Below, in pieces: positions 28,765 to 37,599 of a stretch of 64,000 nucleotides of DNA. Each line of letters begins with the position of its first letter. Position 1 is the stretch's first letter. The DNA lies in the NCBI RefSeq assembly GCF_003336675.1, contig NZ_QPII01000015.1, forward strand, positions 56,531-120,530. The letters run 5' to 3'. A program made the position numbers and the translations under genes. The notes below the pieces were generated by a model. It was given only the letters and a program-made list of their open reading frames with translations, searched no databases and was not told the DNA's origin. The stretch is from Billgrantia montanilacus. Lineage in GTDB: Bacteria > Pseudomonadota > Gammaproteobacteria > Pseudomonadales > Halomonadaceae.

Positions 28765-28910
28765 AGATGCCTCGAGACGCGGAGCCCGTCATTATGACAT
28801 GACAGGGAAGGTTGGGCAGCGAAGGGCGCCGCTGGCCTTCCATCGTTCGGCAAGGCTAAACTGGTCCCTTACCGATTGTTTGCCATCGCCGCTGGAGACA
28901 CATCCATCCC

Positions 28911-30185
28911 ATGGCTAGACCCTATCGATGGTCCGCAGTACGCGCTTTGGCCCCAATGGTCGTGTTGCTTGCCCTGACGCCAACAGCTCTTCTCGCCGAT
29001 TCTTCTTTGGCTCCATCCGAAGGGGAATCATCCGAAGCACTGATCGCCCCTCCACTCACGCTAGAAACCGAGGTCAACACACCTCCGCCGGCATTCTACC
29101 GGGCTGAAACCCTTGCCCAGGATGAGCTGACCCCGCTCGTCCGACTACCACCTCAGATTGAAGGCCCCTCATTCATAGAGCTGCTGCTGCCAGCGGATCC
29201 CTCACCTGACATCGAAGCCCAGGGCGCCGACATTCCCTCCGTCGCCAGCACGCCTGCCGAACCGATCGTCCCGCCCCCCTTGATTGCGCTCGAGATCACC
29301 CTGGACTGGTACCTCAATCCCCAGCACGCTGCCCTGCTGGTGGCACGGGAAAAGGGGATGTTCGTTCGCCGAGGGCTGAATGTCACCCTGGTCAGCCCGG
29401 CGGATCCCAATGTGCCGACCAAGCTGCTTGCAGCCGGCAGGACCGACCTGGCGCTGGGTCGACAACCGCAGCTTCATCTGCTGGCGAGCAAGGGGCTCCC
29501 CCTGATTCGTGTTGCCACGCTAATCGGCACACCTATGGCGGGGCTGTTGCTGCGTGACCCTATGTTCAACGGGAATGGAGAACTCAGCCTCGAGGGTGTT
29601 CACCTCGGCTATACCGACCTCGATGGGCGCGATATCCTCCTCTCCCGCCTGCTGGCCAATGTGCTCACGCTGGAGAAGGGCCTCGAGCTGGTGGACGCAC
29701 GTGAAGTCCATTACTCGGCGCGGGACACCATGCGAGAAAGCGTTGTCGATGGCGTGATGATCAACCACCGCTTCCTGTTACCGCGGCAATTGGTGGATGA
29801 GGGTGTTGCCTCCCGGTTTCTGAGCGTCGAGGAGCATGGCATCCCCCACCATGATGGCCTGATCCTCATGGCCAACCGCGACAGGCTGAACGGCAAACGC
29901 GAAGCGATTCGCGCGCTCGTGGCGGCCATCGAGGAGGCGACCTTATGGATAGTCAACCATCCGGAACAAGCCTGGGAATTGCTGGCGGCCTCTGAACCCG
30001 CCCTGGATGACCCGGCCACACACGCTGCCTGGAGCCACGTCTTCCCACGCCTCTCGCTACAACCAGCCGCCCTTGACCACGGCCGCTATCGCGGTTTCGA
30101 GCAATACCTCCTTGACGCCGGGGTGCTCGACACGGCCACGCCACTGGAGCGCCTGGCCATCGACCTTGGCGCGCTGACGCCCTGA
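28911..30185 (+). CDS. THI5/NMT1-like substrate-binding protein, orphan
   Basis: A 424-residue protein with a signal peptide (about 1-29, ending L-L-A-D), an unusual Pro/Glu-rich linker of about 90 residues, then an NMT1/THI5-like periplasmic binding domain from about 122: L-D-W-Y-L-N-P-Q-H-A-A-L, A-R-E-K-G-M-F-V-R-R-G-L, and T-D-L-A-L-G-R-Q-P. Family members bind thiamine pyrimidine precursors (ThiY) or alkylsulfonates/nitriles for ABC import. No permease or ATPase gene is adjacent, so it either pairs with a distant ABC system or is an exported enzyme/binding protein of another role. Convergent with the esterase gene. Confidence 0.75.
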   Translation: MARPYRWSAVRALAPMVVLLALTPTALLADSSLAPSEGESSEALIAPPLTLETEVNTPPPAFYRAETLAQDELTPLVRLPPQIEGPSFIELLLPADPSPDIEAQGADIPSVASTPAEPIVPPPLIALEITLDWYLNPQHAALLVAREKGMFVRRGLNVTLVSPADPNVPTKLLAAGRTDLALGRQPQLHLLASKGLPLIRVATLIGTPMAGLLLRDPMFNGNGELSLEGVHLGYTDLDGRDILLSRLLANVLTLEKGLELVDAREVHYSARDTMRESVVDGVMINHRFLLPRQLVDEGVASRFLSVEEHGIPHHDGLILMANRDRLNGKREAIRALVAAIEEATLWIVNHPEQAWELLAASEPALDDPATHAAWSHVFPRLSLQPAALDHGRYRGFEQYLLDAGVLDTATPLERLAIDLGALTP

Positions 30186-30205
30186 GTCTCGCATTCGGGA
30201 TGACG

Positions 30206-30988
30206 TCATGAATCCAGCGTGCGGAGGAAGTCGTTGACCGCCGCCTGGAAGGCCTCGGGCTGTTCGGCGTGCAACCAATGCCCCGCTCCCTCCAGGGTCT
30301 TGATCTCCGCCTGGGGCAACACCTCACGCAGCGCGGGCAACATGTCGTCGGTGACGTAGTGGGAGTTCCCCCCACGCAACACCAGCGTCGGCCCATCGAA
30401 GGCACCCTGTCCTGCCGGGGCCTGCATGATTTCCTCGTAGCCATCCTCGATCTGCTCCAGACCGATACGCAGTTCGAGCTCGCCTGTTTCGCCACGCTGA
30501 AGATTGGTCGCCAGGAACAGGCGCGTGGCACGCTCCTCGACGTGTTCGGACAGCAATGCATCGGCTTCACGGCGATTGGCAGGCCTGCCCTCCGCCAAAC
30601 GGCGAAGACCGGCAAAAACGGCGTCGTGGCCATGCCCGTAGGCTTGGGGCGCAATATCGGCGACGATCAGCGAAGCGACGCGTTCGGGGGCAAGCCGCGC
30701 TAACGTGACAACCACCTTGCCGCCCATGGAGTGCCCCAGCAGATGGGCACGCTCGATCCCGAGACGGTCCATCAGGGCCAGCAGATCCTGGGCCATCTCC
30801 CGATAGCTCATGCCCGCAACATGGGGGGAGCGGCCGTGGTTACGCAGATCCACGGCCACGACTCTGCGGCGCTCTTGCCACTGCTTGACGTGGGAACGCC
30901 AATTGTCGGCGCTGCCCAGCAGGCCGTGCACAACGAGCAGCGGCGTACCGTCACCACCGGCATCGTGGTAATTGAGTTCGACAGTCAT
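30206..30988 (-). CDS. ybfF: Alpha/beta hydrolase, YbfF-like esterase
   Basis: Serine esterase of the YbfF family, 260 residues. Nucleophile elbow G-H-S-M-G-G near 95-100 (Ser97), oxyanion region H-G-L-L-G-S near 20-25, acid in the D-R-L/G-P-T-L-V-L-R-G segment and the catalytic His in G-A-G-H-W-L near 235-240. YbfF homologues hydrolyse short acyl-CoA and malonyl-CoA-like esters; the physiological substrate is unknown. Located 24 bases downstream of the YhhQ-type transporter gene and probably co-transcribed with it. Confidence 0.85.
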   Translation of the reverse strand: MTVELNYHDAGGDGTPLLVVHGLLGSADNWRSHVKQWQERRRVVAVDLRNHGRSPHVAGMSYREMAQDLLALMDRLGIERAHLLGHSMGGKVVVTLARLAPERVASLIVADIAPQAYGHGHDAVFAGLRRLAEGRPANRREADALLSEHVEERATRLFLATNLQRGETGELELRIGLEQIEDGYEEIMQAPAGQGAFDGPTLVLRGGNSHYVTDDMLPALREVLPQAEIKTLEGAGHWLHAEQPEAFQAAVNDFLRTLDS

Positions 30989-31012
30989 GGGGCCTCCGGT
31001 ATCGGTTTCGAA

Positions 31013-31684
31013 TCAGGAGCGCTGCGGCGCCAGGTCCTGCTGGCCTGTCAGAGAGACCAGCCGGCGACTCAGCCAGGCGAGCAGCACGCCGTAAAGCGGA
31101 AGGAAGAACAGTAGGCTGATGCCAAGCTTGATCACATAGTCGACAGTGGCAATCTCGACCCAGTTGGCTGCCATGAAGGGATCGGGGCTGCGGTAAAAGG
31201 CCGTGGCGAAGAAGGCTGCAGTATCGGCCAGGTTGCCGAAGACGGTCGATACCGCAGGCGCCACCCACCATGATTTCAACCCGCGAAGCCGGTCGAAGAC
31301 CTGGACGTCGAGCAGTTGGCCCAGCACATAGGCCATGAAGCTCGCCAGGGCGATACGCGCCACGAAGAGGTTCCACTCGCCCAAGGCCTCCACCCCGGCA
31401 AAGCCACCCCGGGGAAAGACCACCGATACCACATAGGAAATCAGCAGTGCCGGCAGCATGACGCGCAGGACAATAGCGCGCGCCGCCTCCTTGCCGCATA
31501 GCCGCACAGTCAAGTCGGTGGCCAGGAAGATGAAGGGAAAGCTGAAGGCGCCCCAGGTCGTATGAAACCCGAATAGCGTGAAGGGCAACTGAACCAGGTA
31601 GTTGCTGGCAGCGATCACCAGGATATGAAACGTCACCAGCAGCATGAGGCAGCGGCGGTACTGGGCATCCGTCAACACAAACAT
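31013..31684 (-). CDS. yhhQ: Queuosine precursor transporter (VUT/YhhQ family)
   Basis: Inner-membrane carrier of 7-cyano-7-deazaguanine for queuosine synthesis. The 223-residue protein has about six membrane segments and the family signatures F-P-F-I-F-L-A-T-D-L-T-V-R at about 49-61, F-M-A-Y-V-L-G-Q-L-L-D-V-Q-V-F near 115-129 and F-G-N-L-A-D-T-A-A-F-F near 148-158. Length matches E. coli YhhQ (221). No recognisable preQ1 riboswitch was seen in the 130 bases upstream. Confidence 0.9.
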   Translation of the reverse strand: MFVLTDAQYRRCLMLLVTFHILVIAASNYLVQLPFTLFGFHTTWGAFSFPFIFLATDLTVRLCGKEAARAIVLRVMLPALLISYVVSVVFPRGGFAGVEALGEWNLFVARIALASFMAYVLGQLLDVQVFDRLRGLKSWWVAPAVSTVFGNLADTAAFFATAFYRSPDPFMAANWVEIATVDYVIKLGISLLFFLPLYGVLLAWLSRRLVSLTGQQDLAPQRS

Positions 31685-31811
31685 CGGCCGGTCCTTTTTG
31701 ACGACTCGCCGGACGGAGTCGTGTCATTGCAGAGCGAGGGGTGAGGGAACCCTCGGAAAGGCGCGGATTATACGTGTGATGGCGGGTAGTGGCCAATTTG
31801 CTGCTCCAAAC

Positions 31812-31844
31812 GCGATAGCGCCACCGGTTGGGTGGCGCTATCGC
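31812..31844. terminator. Strong hairpin after the propionyl-CoA synthetase gene
   Basis: Perfect 14-bp stem GCGATAGCGCCACC/GGTGGCGCTATCGC with a 5-base loop, 42 bases past the ligase stop on the minus strand. No T tract follows, so it may be a Rho-associated or RNA-stabilising structure. Confidence 0.6.
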
Positions 31845-31886
31845 TGCGCAGGCGGCCAGTTCAGACGAGCTGGTCAGACTGGCGGC

Positions 31887-33797
31887 TCAGATTTGCCGCG
31901 CCTCATGTGCCGCGCCCACCGAGCGGTCCTTCATCGCATCGTGGACGTCTTGCAGGCTGGCCGGATCGTCGATGGTGGAGGGGACGCCATACTCCTTGCC
32001 ATCGGCGATATTGCGCAACAGCTTGCGCAATATCTTGCCTGAGCGTGTCTTTGGCAGCCGATTGACGACCAATACCTGCTTGAAACAGGCAATGGGCCCG
32101 ATCTTCTCGCGCACCAGTGCAATCAGCTCGTTTTCCAGCGCTAACTCATCGCCTTCGAATCCATCCTTGGGAATCACCAGACCCACCGGCACCTGCCCCT
32201 TGAGCGCATCATGAATACCGATAACGGCGCATTCGGCGACGGCCTTGTGGGCACCCACGACCTCTTCCATCTCACCGGTGGAGAGGCGATGCCCGGCGAT
32301 ATTGATGACGTCATCGGTGCGCCCCATGATGAACAAGTAGCCATCCTCATCGAAATAGCCACCGTCACCGGTCAGATAGTAACCGGGGAAGGCTGCCATA
32401 TAGGCACTGTGAAAACGCTGTGGGTCGCCCCAGACACCAACCAGGCAGCCCGGGGGCATGGGCTGCTTGATCACGACGCTCCCCTGCTCCATCGGCTTGG
32501 CCTGTTCCCCCTCACGGTCGAGAACCTGTACGTCAAATCCGGGAACTGGAACCGTGGCGCTCCCGGCCTTGGTCGGCATCGGATCAAGACCGTGCAGGTT
32601 GGCAGCGATAGGCCAGCCAGTCTCCGTCTGCCACCAATGGTCGATAACGGGGACTTCCAGGAGGTCATCCAGCCAGTGGAAGGTGGGTGGGTCCAGTCGC
32701 TCGCCGGCCAGGAACAGCGCCTTGAGGCAAGAAATATCGTACTGCGCCAACAGCTTGCCGTCCGGGTCCTCCTTCTTGATGGCGCGAAAGGCCGTGGGGG
32801 CGGTAAAGAAGCTCTTCACGCCATACTCGCTGATCAAGCGCCAGAAGGCCCCCGCATCCGGGGTGTTGACCGGCTTGCCTTCGTAGACCACGGTGGTACA
32901 GCCGCGCAACAGGGGGGCGTAGACGATGTAGGAGTGCCCCACCACCCAGCCCACGTCCGAGGCAGAGAAGAACACCTCCCCGGGAGCCACGTCATATATT
33001 GCCTCCATGGAGTAGTGGAGTGCGACGGCATAGCCGCCGGTGTCGCGCACCACACCCTTGGGCTTTCCCGTGGTGCCTGAGGTATACAGCACGTAAAGCG
33101 GGTCGCTGCCCTTTACCGGGACACACGCCGCAGGCTCTGCTTTCGCCACCAGCTCCGCCCAGTCGTGGTCGCCTTCGCCAAGCTCGGCAAGCTGCTGGTC
33201 ACGCTGAAATATCACGCAGGCGTCCGGCTTGTGTTCGCTCTGTTCGATGGCGGCATCGATGATCGGCTTGTAGGAAATGACTCGCCCCACCTCGATCCCG
33301 CAGGAGGCCGCCACGACGACCTTGGGCCGGGCATCGTCGATACGCACCGCCAGTTCATGAGGCGCGAAGCCGCCGAACACGACGGAGTGCACCGCGCCCA
33401 GACGAGCGCAGGCATACATTGCCATGAGGGCCTCTGGCACCATGGGCATATAGATGACCACCCGGTCGCCCTTCTCCACCCCCAGGTTCTTCAGCGCCCC
33501 GGCAAATAACGCAACTTGATCCCGCATCTCACGGTAGGTCAGGGTTCGCTTGCTCTGGGTAACGGGAGAGTCCCACAGGATAGCCGGCTGCTCGCCCCGC
33601 CCATGGTCGACGTGATGATCCAGAGCCGCATGACAGATGTTCAATTCACCATCGACGAACCAGCGCGCATGCTGCTGCTCATCGTAGGAAAGTATGGTCG
33701 TGGGCGGCGTAAACCAGGGAATGCGCCGAGCCTGCTCGGCCCAGAAGGATTCCGGTTGCTCGATTGAGCGGCTGAATTCGGTTTTATAGCTTGTCAT
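31887..33797 (-). CDS. prpE: Propionyl-CoA synthetase-like acyl-CoA ligase
   Basis: ANL-superfamily ligase activating a short-chain acid (propionate or acetate) to its CoA thioester via an acyl-adenylate. Start at ATG 33797 (M-T-S-Y-K-T-E-F) with AGGA upstream gives 636 residues, the PrpE/ACSS3 length; the longer frame to 33923 lies over the operator region. Motifs: Y-T-S-G-T-T-G-K-P-K-G (P-loop-like), W-W-Q-T-E-T-G-W, Y-L-T-G-D-G-G-Y-F-D and the catalytic lysine in R-S-G-K-I-L-R-K. The G-V-V-R-D-T-G-G-Y-A and H-W-W-Q-T-E-T-G-W-P-I variants favour propionyl-CoA synthetase over Acs. No prpBCD genes are nearby. The upstream ATTGTTGACA-type palindromes suggest GntR-type control. Confidence 0.85.
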   Translation of the reverse strand: MTSYKTEFSRSIEQPESFWAEQARRIPWFTPPTTILSYDEQQHARWFVDGELNICHAALDHHVDHGRGEQPAILWDSPVTQSKRTLTYREMRDQVALFAGALKNLGVEKGDRVVIYMPMVPEALMAMYACARLGAVHSVVFGGFAPHELAVRIDDARPKVVVAASCGIEVGRVISYKPIIDAAIEQSEHKPDACVIFQRDQQLAELGEGDHDWAELVAKAEPAACVPVKGSDPLYVLYTSGTTGKPKGVVRDTGGYAVALHYSMEAIYDVAPGEVFFSASDVGWVVGHSYIVYAPLLRGCTTVVYEGKPVNTPDAGAFWRLISEYGVKSFFTAPTAFRAIKKEDPDGKLLAQYDISCLKALFLAGERLDPPTFHWLDDLLEVPVIDHWWQTETGWPIAANLHGLDPMPTKAGSATVPVPGFDVQVLDREGEQAKPMEQGSVVIKQPMPPGCLVGVWGDPQRFHSAYMAAFPGYYLTGDGGYFDEDGYLFIMGRTDDVINIAGHRLSTGEMEEVVGAHKAVAECAVIGIHDALKGQVPVGLVIPKDGFEGDELALENELIALVREKIGPIACFKQVLVVNRLPKTRSGKILRKLLRNIADGKEYGVPSTIDDPASLQDVHDAMKDRSVGAAHEARQI

Positions 33798-33828
33798 GAG
33801 CGTCCTGTCCGACACGAGGTTGCCTGGG

Positions 33829-33926
33829 ATTGTTGACACTCTAGAGAGTTTCCCGGGAATTTCCTTCATACCATCGGCTAATCCAGCCCATGCAAGTGAG
33901 AAAATCGGACTTATTGTTGACAATAA
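33829..33926. promoter_or_regulatory. Pair of GntR-type operator candidates upstream of prpE
   Basis: A perfect palindrome TTATTGT-TG-ACAATAA lies at 33911-33926, and a near copy ATTGTTGACACT at 33829-33840, 84 bases (about eight turns) apart, both in the 360-bp gap before prpE. The ATTGT-NN-ACAAT shape is typical of FCD-type GntR regulators. The rest of 33927-34156 shows no gene. Confidence 0.55.
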
Positions 33927-34156
33927 TCATGTATTGACCAAACGGGGATCAAGCTTCGTTGATTCGACGTTTGACAGCTAATAGGCCACTATCAATGATA
34001 ACTAAATGAGCAATGCCATAACCATGAAGGGCACTGTCACACCCCTGCCTCCTGCCGCAGCACGCTGTAACGCTGATGCCTCAGGCCGAGGTAGCCGCCC
34101 GAAGCCGCCAGCCCCGGCCTGCACCGCAGCCGGGCAGCCAACACGGGGAGAACGAC

Positions 34157-34477
34157 ATGAGCACCTCGCACAGTAACGCATCCCGTCTGCTTGAAGCCGG
34201 TGATATTGCCATCGATCAGGCCACCGCCCTTCTGAAGGCGCTGGCCAATGACAACCGATTGCGCATCCTATGCCTGCTCGACGACTCGGAACTGTCCGTG
34301 ACAGAACTCAATCAACGCCTGTCGCTGAGCCAGTCGGCCCTTTCGCAACACCTCGCGATCCTCCGCCGGGAAAGCCTGGTCACGACGCGGCGGGCCTCCC
34401 AGACCATCTACTACTCCCTGCAGGGTGAACAGGCCCGAGAGCTGATCGGAACGCTGGTCAGGCTACAGAAGCCGTAA
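34157..34477 (+). CDS. ArsR-family transcriptional regulator
   Basis: A 106-residue winged-helix regulator. Start at ATG 34157 (M-S-T-S-H-S-N-A-S-R) has GGGGAGA 5 bases upstream; an upstream frame start at 34076 is not supported. The helix-turn-helix spans L-S-V-T-E-L-N-Q-R-L-S-L-S-Q-S-A-L-S-Q-H-L-A-I-L-R at about 50-74, followed by the wing V-T-T-R-R-A-S-Q-T-I-Y-Y. A single cysteine is in R-I-L-C-L-L-D-D; the metal-binding C-V-C motif of ArsR/SmtB is absent, so it more likely senses something other than metal, e.g. sulfide/redox like YgaV/BigR or nothing. Its target is unknown; it is divergent from prpE. Confidence 0.82.
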   Translation: MSTSHSNASRLLEAGDIAIDQATALLKALANDNRLRILCLLDDSELSVTELNQRLSLSQSALSQHLAILRRESLVTTRRASQTIYYSLQGEQARELIGTLVRLQKP

Positions 34478-34491
34478 CGGGTGTTGCTGAC

Positions 34492-35532
34492 TCAGCGTTT
34501 CTCCCAGCGGCCGGCATCGAGTCGCTCCATTATTCGCTCGATGCCGCCCTCCACCCCTTTCGATATGGCCATTCCGAGCCGCTCGCCCATTGCTCGGCGC
34601 AACTCCAGGCGCATGCCGATCACGCGCGCATCCTCCATGCGTGAAACGAGATACGCCTCGCTGGTGCCCAGGGCATCGATCAGGCCCTTGTCCAGGGCAT
34701 CCCGACCATACCAGGTCTCGCCGGTAGCGACCCCCTCGATATCCAGCTGAGGGCGGCGCTCGGCAACATGCGACTTGAATAGCGCATGGATGTTTTCCAG
34801 GTCCGCCTTGAATTTCTCCCTCCCCTCTTGGGTATTTTCGCCGAAGACCGTCAGGGTTCGCTTGTACTCGCCGGCGGTCAGCAGTTCGACATCGATATCG
34901 TGCCGCTTGAGCAGCCGATGCAGGTTCGGCAGCTGTGCCACCACACCGATAGAACCCAGGACCGCAAAGGGAGCAGCGCGCAGCTGGTCGGCGGCACAGG
35001 CCATGAGGTATCCCCCGCTGGCAGCCACCTTGTCGACACAGACGGTGGTCGTCAGGCCGGCATCCCGTAGCCGATCCATCTGGGCCGCGGCAAGGCCATA
35101 GGCGTGCACCAGCCCGCCGGGTGATTCAAGGCGTACCACCACCTCGTCGCCTTCCGAGGCGGCGGCAATGACGGCCGATATCTCCTCGGCCAGCCGCCCC
35201 ACCCCCGATGCCTTGATGTCGCCGCGAAAATCCAGTACCCAGACCGTCTGTCGTGGCTCACCCGGCGCCTTGCGCCCCTGGCGTCCCTGTTCCTTGTCAT
35301 CCCGCCGAAACGCCTTGAGCAGTCGCTTGCGAGCACCCGGCTCGCTGGCGGCAAGGGTCAGCCGTCGCCGCCGGTACTCATGTCGATGGTTGAGCTCCTC
35401 GATACGCATGCGCAGACGGTCGCCACCTTCGCTCCTGGCCCGGGCGACGATGATCACCACGATTCCCACCAGTAGTATCAAGACCGTCAGCTGGGCCGTG
35501 AAGCGCCCGATATCCATCAGCCACTCGTTCAC
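34492..35532 (-). CDS. sohB: Inner-membrane S49 peptidase SohB
   Basis: Membrane-bound serine protease of the SppA/SohB (S49) family, 346 residues. An N-terminal membrane helix (residues ~10-30) is followed by an Arg/Glu-rich linker, then the protease: S-P-G-G-L-V-H near 159-165, and the catalytic serine in K-V-A-A-S-G-G-Y-L near 189-197. A later lysine in E-Y-K-R-T-L-T-V-F completes the expected Ser/Lys dyad. Length matches E. coli SohB (349). Convergent with the ArsR gene. Confidence 0.92.
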   Translation of the reverse strand: MNEWLMDIGRFTAQLTVLILLVGIVVIIVARARSEGGDRLRMRIEELNHRHEYRRRRLTLAASEPGARKRLLKAFRRDDKEQGRQGRKAPGEPRQTVWVLDFRGDIKASGVGRLAEEISAVIAAASEGDEVVVRLESPGGLVHAYGLAAAQMDRLRDAGLTTTVCVDKVAASGGYLMACAADQLRAAPFAVLGSIGVVAQLPNLHRLLKRHDIDVELLTAGEYKRTLTVFGENTQEGREKFKADLENIHALFKSHVAERRPQLDIEGVATGETWYGRDALDKGLIDALGTSEAYLVSRMEDARVIGMRLELRRAMGERLGMAISKGVEGGIERIMERLDAGRWEKR

Positions 35533-35678
35533 GTTGCTTTCTCCGCTTCCTGGTTGGACGACTTATCCTGACGCCGCCTGACGCCCGGTACAATGCCCTT
35601 GATTAAAACAGTTGTTTAAAATACCCTCATCAGAAGTGCCCGACCCTCCCTTGATCCCCAGACAGAGGAAGCCCTCGC

Positions 35679-35990
35679 ATGTCCAGTAACGCGTTCGACA
35701 AACTGCAAGACCGTTTCGACCCTCAGGCCGCCAAGGGCATGGATGACGTCTTCCAGTTTCACTTCAGCGACAATGGCAGCCATTACCTGGTCATCAAGGA
35801 TGGCAACCTCGCCATTGAAGAGGGTGAGCACGACGACCCCTCGGTCAGCCTGAGCATGAGTACCGATACCCTGAAGGGTGTGATGAACGGAGAGATCAAT
35901 GGCATGACCGCCTTCATGACCGGCAAGCTCAAGGCGACCGGTAACGTCATGCTGGCGACGAAGCTGACGAGCCTGTTCCCGGCACGTTGA
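35679..35990 (+). CDS. SCP2 sterol-binding domain protein
   Basis: A 103-residue single-domain SCP2-like protein: F-Q-F-H-F-S-D-N-G-S-H-Y-L-V-I-K-D-G at about 24-41, then D-P-S-V-S-L-S-M-S-T-D-T-L near 52-64 and the C-terminal M-T-G-K-L-K-A-T-G-N-V-M-L-A-T-K-L. SCP2 domains hold a lipid or acyl chain in a hydrophobic pocket; small bacterial versions are linked loosely to ubiquinone or fatty-acid metabolism. Own promoter region, no operon partners. Confidence 0.88.
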   Translation: MSSNAFDKLQDRFDPQAAKGMDDVFQFHFSDNGSHYLVIKDGNLAIEEGEHDDPSVSLSMSTDTLKGVMNGEINGMTAFMTGKLKATGNVMLATKLTSLFPAR

Positions 35991-36045
35991 TCCGATGCTA
36001 CATGGCAAGCCGACGTGGGCCGCCGTTAGACGGCCCACCCTGCAT

Positions 36046-36822
36046 TCAACAGGGGCTGCCCTTCACTTCGGCGAGATGCGTCTCGATCAGGGCGCGTGAA
36101 ATGGAATAGGGCGGCGGCAGCTGCGGCAGCCGCTGCGGCATGAACCAGGCAGCATCGGCTATCTCGACACCGTCGATACGGATACGCCGGCTGGCGGCTT
36201 CGGCAAAGAAACCCAGCATCAGCGCATGGGGAAACGGCCAGGCCTGGCTGCGGTAGTAGCGTATCCGCCCGACCGTCAGCCCCACTTCCTCGAAGATTTC
36301 TCGATGCACGGCCTCCTCGGCAGACTCACCCGGCTCGATGAAACCGGCCAGTGTAGAGAAGCGACCAGGCGGGAAGCGAGGGCTCCTGGCCAATAGCATG
36401 GCGTTGCCATGCGTCACCAGCGTGATGATGCAGGGGGATATCCTGGGGTAGTTACGCAGGCCGCAGGCGTCGCAGTGCATGGCAAACTCGCCATCCAGTC
36501 GTATCGAACCGGCCCCACAGCGACCACAGTAGCGATGGTCACGAAGCCAGGCCGAAACCTGCAGGGCCGTGGAAACCAGCGGAAACCAGGATTCGGGTAA
36601 CCTGGCCAGCCAACTCCTGCCATCCGGCCAGTCACCACCACCATGCGCTTCCACTGCCAGCGCCACCGGCTCGTCGTGCCAGTAGCATAGCGGCTGCATC
36701 TCCGCCGTCCATGCCTGCTCGGGCTGAAGAGGCGTGGCATCCGGCCCGGGCGCGATGCGGCCGGCGGCAATCCGAATCACCCGGCCACTGGCCGCTTCCA
36801 GAGGGAGTTCGCGGCGCAACAT
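36046..36822 (-). CDS. nudC: NAD+ diphosphatase (NADH pyrophosphatase)
   Basis: Nudix enzyme that cleaves NAD(H) to NMN and AMP and decaps NAD-capped RNA. The 258-residue protein has the four-cysteine zinc ribbon Y-C-G-R-C-G...H-C-D-A-C-G near 98-118, the Nudix box G-F-I-E-P-G-E-S-A then R-E-I-F-E-E-V-G-L near 157-179, and the NADH-specific S-Q-A-W-P-F-P near 187-193. Length matches E. coli NudC (257). Its ATG overlaps the dnaQ stop by one base (TGATG). Confidence 0.94.
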   Translation of the reverse strand: MLRRELPLEAASGRVIRIAAGRIAPGPDATPLQPEQAWTAEMQPLCYWHDEPVALAVEAHGGGDWPDGRSWLARLPESWFPLVSTALQVSAWLRDHRYCGRCGAGSIRLDGEFAMHCDACGLRNYPRISPCIITLVTHGNAMLLARSPRFPPGRFSTLAGFIEPGESAEEAVHREIFEEVGLTVGRIRYYRSQAWPFPHALMLGFFAEAASRRIRIDGVEIADAAWFMPQRLPQLPPPYSISRALIETHLAEVKGSPC

Positions 36823-37583
36823 CAGTTCGGCTTTACTGCCAGCTCACTCGCCACAGCAAGGGCATCCCAATGGCAGGAACCCGATGCCTGACGGATCTGG
36901 TCGAGCTTCGCCTGGTGGGCAATCAGCTCTTCCGCAGCGGGGGGCAAGACGTTCAAGCTGCCCGGCGCCAACGTGAGGCGGCGAATCGACAACCCCCCGG
37001 CCATGGCGTCATCGGCACGGCGCTCTTCGGCATCCAGTGTCAGGGCCGTCTGGCCACCGGTCATGGCGAGGTAGACCTCGGCCAGGATCTCGGCATCCAG
37101 CAGGGCCCCGTGGAGTACCCGGCGGCCGTTATCGATCTCGTAGCGCTTGCACAGCGCATCGAGGTTGTTGCGCTGCCCCGGGTGACGGTCGCGGGCCAGT
37201 CGCAGGGTGTCCAGGATGGAGCAATGCTCCGCCACCGGGCCCAGGCGTGGCTCGCGGCGCTGGGCATGAAGCAGCATGAATTCGTGGTCGATGAACCCCA
37301 CATCGAAGGCCGCGTTGTGGATCACCAGCTCTGCACCGCGAATGAAGTCCCAGAATGCATCGGCAATCTCGGCGAAGACCGGCTTGTCGTTCAGGTCGTC
37401 GTTGGTAATACCGTGCACGGCGATGGCTTCGGCTTCGATCTCCCGCTGCGGGTTGATGTACTGATGGTAGGTTTGGCCGGTAAGGCGGCGATTGACCAGC
37501 TCCACGCCGCCGATCTCTATCAGCCGATGGCCTTCCTTGGGATCGATACCGGTTGTTTCCGTATCCAGAACAATCTGACGCAT
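36822..37583 (-). CDS. dnaQ: DNA polymerase III epsilon subunit (3'-5' proofreading exonuclease)
   Basis: Proofreading subunit of the replicative polymerase. Start at ATG 37583 (M-R-Q-I-V-L-D-T-E-T-T-G), giving 253 residues; the frame open to 37688 adds 35 unconserved residues. Exo I motif D-T-E-T-T-G at 6-11 supplies the metal-binding D and E; Exo II is V-I-H-N-A-A-F-D-V near 93-101; Exo III H-G-A-L-L-D-A near 157-163. The C-terminal polymerase-binding tail is present. Adjacent to rnhA as in E. coli, though there the two genes are divergent; here both are on one strand, 16 bases apart. Confidence 0.95.
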   Translation of the reverse strand: MRQIVLDTETTGIDPKEGHRLIEIGGVELVNRRLTGQTYHQYINPQREIEAEAIAVHGITNDDLNDKPVFAEIADAFWDFIRGAELVIHNAAFDVGFIDHEFMLLHAQRREPRLGPVAEHCSILDTLRLARDRHPGQRNNLDALCKRYEIDNGRRVLHGALLDAEILAEVYLAMTGGQTALTLDAEERRADDAMAGGLSIRRLTLAPGSLNVLPPAAEELIAHQAKLDQIRQASGSCHWDALAVASELAVKPN

Positions 37584-37599
37584 GACACTTGGCTCACGA

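Noticed and set aside
31685..31811. Possible preQ1 riboswitch before the queuosine-precursor transporter
   Set aside because: No aptamer-like stem followed by the expected A-rich tail could be drawn; the hairpins seen are not in that arrangement.
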